Source: Methylovirgula sp.
GTDB taxonomy: Bacteria > Pseudomonadota > Alphaproteobacteria > Rhizobiales > Beijerinckiaceae
Reading direction: 5' to 3'
DNA length: 7,710 nt
NCBI GenBank assembly: GCA_030040215.1
Contig: JASHUD010000030.1
Coordinates: 1 to 7,710, forward strand
Made by a program: the position numbers and the translations under genes. Positions 5,774-7,710 of this stretch are shown in pieces (the first letter of the stretch is position 1; each line of letters begins with the position of its first letter). Under the pieces are notes generated by a model that was given only the letters and a program-made list of their open reading frames with translations, ran no database searches and was not told the DNA's origin.

Positions 5774-6541
5774 CTAAAGCTTCCAGCCAGAATGGATCGC
5801 CACGATCCCGCCGCTCAGTTTCGAGAACGAGGCGCGCGCGAATCCGACCGCCTCGATCTTGTCGCGGAAGGCTTCGACGGAAGCGAACCTGCGGATCGAC
5901 TCGACGAGATAGCGATAGGCGTCGGGATCGCCGGTCACGACGCGGCCAAGCGCCGGAATGGCGCGAAACGAATAGGCGCTATACAGCCGGTCGAGAACGA
6001 CGCCCTCGACCTGCGAGAATTCAAGACAGAGAAACCGGCCGCCGTGCCGCAGCACGCGATAGGCTTCGCCAAGCGCCGCGTCGATGCGCGGCACGTTGCG
6101 GATGCCGAAAGCGATCGTATAGGCGTCGAACACGCCGCTCGGGAAGGGCAGGGACTCGGCGTTGCCTTCGACAAAGGCGAGGCGAAAGCCCTTTTGCGCG
6201 GCGCGGCGGCGGCCGATCTCCAGCATGTCGGGATTGATGTCGAGAACGCCGATATGCGTCTCCGCGCCGCCCGCCTTGGCGACGCGCAGCGCGACGTCCC
6301 CGGTTCCGCCTGCGACGTCGATCAGCGCGAACGGCCGCGCCTTGGGAACGTGCAGCATGGATACGAGCCGATCCTTCCATAGCCGGTGCAGGCCGCCGGA
6401 CATCAGATCGTTCATCAGATCGTAGCGCGCCGCGACGTTATGGAAGACCTGATCGACGCGAGCTTGCTTTTCGGCCAGAGGCACGGAGGCAAAGCCGAAA
6501 TCGGCGTCTTCGGCATGTTCCCCGAATGAAGATTGCCCCAT
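5774..6541 (-). CDS. ubiE: Demethylmenaquinone/2-polyprenyl-6-methoxybenzoquinol C-methyltransferase
   Basis: SAM-dependent C-methyltransferase of ubiquinone synthesis (also menaquinone where present). I place the start at the ATG at 6541 (255 aa, close to the 251 aa of E. coli UbiE) because GGAGAAGG lies 3 nt before it and homology begins soon after; an in-frame start at 6649 would add 36 unconserved residues. From 6541, both family signatures are visible: YDLMNDLMSGGLHRLW (40-55) and RVLRHGGRFLCLEFS (162-176). The SAM-binding glycine motif is DVAGGTGD (75-82), with the acidic Asp101 in VLDINPDML. NAESLPFP (127-134) and the C-terminal SGGIVAIHSGWK (243-254) are also typical. It is the first gene of the minus-strand string and is divergent from mutM. 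Confidence 0.96.
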   Translation of the reverse strand: MGQSSFGEHAEDADFGFASVPLAEKQARVDQVFHNVAARYDLMNDLMSGGLHRLWKDRLVSMLHVPKARPFALIDVAGGTGDVALRVAKAGGAETHIGVLDINPDMLEIGRRRAAQKGFRLAFVEGNAESLPFPSGVFDAYTIAFGIRNVPRIDAALGEAYRVLRHGGRFLCLEFSQVEGVVLDRLYSAYSFRAIPALGRVVTGDPDAYRYLVESIRRFASVEAFRDKIEAVGFARASFSKLSGGIVAIHSGWKL

Positions 6542-6711
6542 GATCCTTCTCCGGGCACGAACATAGCGCGCGCCTTGCGCGGTGGCTACGCACCGTCCAT
6601 TCGGGGCGTCTTGCCCGGTTTCGCCCATGGCCGTCAAACTGGCTTGCAATCGAGGCTTAACGGCCGCGCTTCCTGCTATAAGCGGTATGCCGTTTTGGAG
6701 AGCTTTGCCGC
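6542..6711. promoter_or_regulatory. Divergent ubiE-mutM intergenic region
   Basis: This 170-bp non-coding stretch must hold both promoters. Toward mutM (+) there is a -10-like TATAAG (6677-6682) with a weak GCTTAA (6655-6660) 16 nt upstream, giving a leader of about 23 nt. mutM then uses GGAG (6697-6700), 11 nt from its ATG, a rather long spacing. Toward ubiE (-) a TTGACG -35-like box occurs, but the -10 at 17 nt (GCAAGA) is poor. Only short GC stems are seen. The presence of promoters is inferred from the gene arrangement; the exact boxes are uncertain. Confidence 0.35.
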
Positions 6712-7587
6712 ATGCCCGAATTGCCGGAAGTCGAAACGGTCCGCCGCGGGCTCGAAGCGGCGATGCGCGGCGCGCAAATCGCGAACGTCGAACTGCGGCG
6801 CCGCGACTTGCGGTTTCCGTTTACAAAAAATTTCGCAGCAACGCTGAGCGGGCGGAAAGTCGAGAACTTGCGGCGCCGCGCCAAATATATTCTCGTCGAA
6901 CTCGACGACGGTCATACCCTAGTTCTGCATCTCGGCATGTCTGGCTCGTTCCGTATCGAGGACGAGAAGCAGGCGCGAACGCCCGGCAGTTTCCACCATG
7001 CGCGCTCGAAGGATGTGGCGCACGATCACGTCGTCTTCCATCTTTCGACCGGCCAACGCGTCATTTACAACGATCCGCGCCGGTTCGGATTGATGAACGT
7101 CATCGAAGCGGGCAAGCTCGACGCCCATCCGCTGTTTCGCAATGTCGGCATCGAGCCGCTCGGCAACGAGCTCAACGGTGCGAGCCTGACGCGGCTTTTC
7201 GCCGGCAGAACGGCGCCGTTGAAGACGGCGCTCGGCGACCAGCGGCTGATCGCCGGGCTCGGCAACATCTACGTCAACGAAGCTTTGCATCGCGCCGGGC
7301 TCTCGCCGCGCCGCGCCGCGGGTTCGATCGCCCGCAAGAACGGTGCGCCCACCGAGCGCGCCGAGCGTCTTGCGCGCGCCATCCGCGAAGTCCTCGAAGA
7401 GGCGGTCGCGGCCGGCGGCTCGTCGCTGCGCGACCATCGCCAGCCGAACGGCGAGCTCGGCTATTTCCAGCACAAGTTCCGCGTCTATGACCGCGAGGGG
7501 CAGACCTGCCCGCGCTGCGGCGGCGTGGTGCGTCGCATCGTGCAGGCCGGCCGCGCCACGTTCTTCTGCGGCAAGTGCCAGAAATAA
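6712..7587 (+). CDS. mutM: Formamidopyrimidine-DNA glycosylase (Fpg)
   Basis: Bifunctional DNA glycosylase/AP lyase of base-excision repair that removes 8-oxoguanine and formamidopyrimidines. The N terminus MPELPEVET carries the catalytic Pro2 (Schiff base nucleophile) and Glu3, which fixes the start at 6712. Other marks are Lys58 in RRAKY, the void-filling residues Met76, Arg123 and Phe125 (LGMSG and DPRRFG), the helix-two-turns-helix region with GLGNIYVNEALHRAG, and a C-terminal zinc finger with Cys266, Cys269, Cys286 and Cys289. At 291 aa it is longer than E. coli MutM (269), partly from about 12 extra residues between SGSFRI and HDHV (about 82-103), probably a lineage feature. The gene is divergent from ubiE, and a palindromic repeat follows its stop closely. 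Confidence 0.97.
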   Translation: MPELPEVETVRRGLEAAMRGAQIANVELRRRDLRFPFTKNFAATLSGRKVENLRRRAKYILVELDDGHTLVLHLGMSGSFRIEDEKQARTPGSFHHARSKDVAHDHVVFHLSTGQRVIYNDPRRFGLMNVIEAGKLDAHPLFRNVGIEPLGNELNGASLTRLFAGRTAPLKTALGDQRLIAGLGNIYVNEALHRAGLSPRRAAGSIARKNGAPTERAERLARAIREVLEEAVAAGGSSLRDHRQPNGELGYFQHKFRVYDREGQTCPRCGGVVRRIVQAGRATFFCGKCQK

Positions 7588-7591
7588 CAGC

Positions 7592-7640
7592 GTGCCTTCT
7601 CCCTGCGGGAGAAGGTTGCCGGCGGAGCCTGGCGGTAATG
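7592..7640. repeat. REP-like palindromic element after mutM, possible terminator
   Basis: Beginning 8 bp after the mutM stop, CCTTCTCCC and GGGAGAAGG (7595-7603 and 7607-7615) form a perfect 9-bp stem around a TGC loop. A second weaker GC stem (GCCGGCGG...GCCTGGC, about 7618-7632) follows. The pattern of a CTTCTCCC/GGGAGAAG palindrome followed by a GCCGG...GCGG segment resembles intergenic repeats I know from rhizobial-type genomes. Only one copy is in this window, so membership of a repeat family rests on memory. It may act as a 3' end for mutM, though no long T-tract follows. Confidence 0.5.
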
Positions 7641-7710
7641 GAAAGATACAGGCGGTAAGGTATCGGCCACTTCCCCCGACAAGCCCGCAGAACGGGCGCA
7701 GATCCGGGGT

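Noticed and set aside
3579..5777. A 732-codon open frame on the plus strand opposite coaBC and ubiB
   Set aside because: It is antisense to two clear family members, lacks recognisable domains and has a composition (His, Asp and Arg rich) typical of antisense frames in GC-rich genes.
6542..6649. N-terminal extension of ubiE to an upstream ATG at 6649
   Set aside because: The 36 added residues look unconserved, the ATG at 6541 has a strong ribosome binding site, and the extension would fill the divergent promoter region.
7631..7658. GGCGGTAA direct repeat, two copies 20 bp apart
   Set aside because: Eight bases twice is too little for an iteron, integration site or CRISPR claim; noted only as part of the possible REP tail.
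1..7710. Search for CRISPR arrays, tRNA/rRNA genes, insertion sequences, phage or defence genes
   Set aside because: No spaced repeats, tRNA-like cloverleaf, transposase or defence-type protein was seen; the window is filled with conserved housekeeping genes.

Overview
This window reads as a chromosomal housekeeping segment of a GC-rich alphaproteobacterium, most likely in the Hyphomicrobiales (Rhizobiales). The evidence is the gene order (mutM divergent from ubiE-ubiB-coaBC-dut, an arrangement I know from that order), the alphaproteobacterial character of the proteins, and a palindromic 3' repeat of the kind scattered through those genomes. I cannot name genus or species from sequence alone.

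Layout from right to left. mutM (6712-7587, + strand) encodes formamidopyrimidine-DNA glycosylase and is followed by a palindromic repeat (about 7592-7640). A 170-bp divergent intergenic region separates it from a minus-strand gene string: ubiE (start placed at 6541), ubiB 2 bp after it, coaBC 60 bp further on, dut overlapping the end of coaBC by 11 bp, and an Rrf2-type regulator overlapping dut by 4 bp. This looks like one operon covering ubiquinone synthesis (UbiE methyltransferase, UbiB atypical kinase/ATPase), coenzyme A synthesis (CoaBC) and nucleotide-pool sanitation (Dut), ending in a transcription factor. MutM and Dut together keep oxidised and uracil-derived damage out of DNA.

After the regulator come 173 bp with an AT-rich promoter-like segment, a 1-Cys peroxiredoxin (1207-1842), a strong GC hairpin, and cysteine synthase cysK (93-1082), all still on the minus strand. 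A 26-bp interrupted dyad lies 49-74 bp upstream of the cysK start. The run of Rrf2 regulator, peroxiredoxin and cysK suggests a small redox/sulfur unit, by analogy with the Rrf2 protein CymR, which works with CysK in Firmicutes; this is inference.

There are eight protein-coding genes, all apparently intact. I see no tRNA, rRNA, CRISPR array, insertion sequence or phage gene. No gene-free stretch exceeds 175 bp. I found no convincing new biological system; the most checkable leads are the cysK dyad, its possible link to the Rrf2 gene, and the repeat after mutM.
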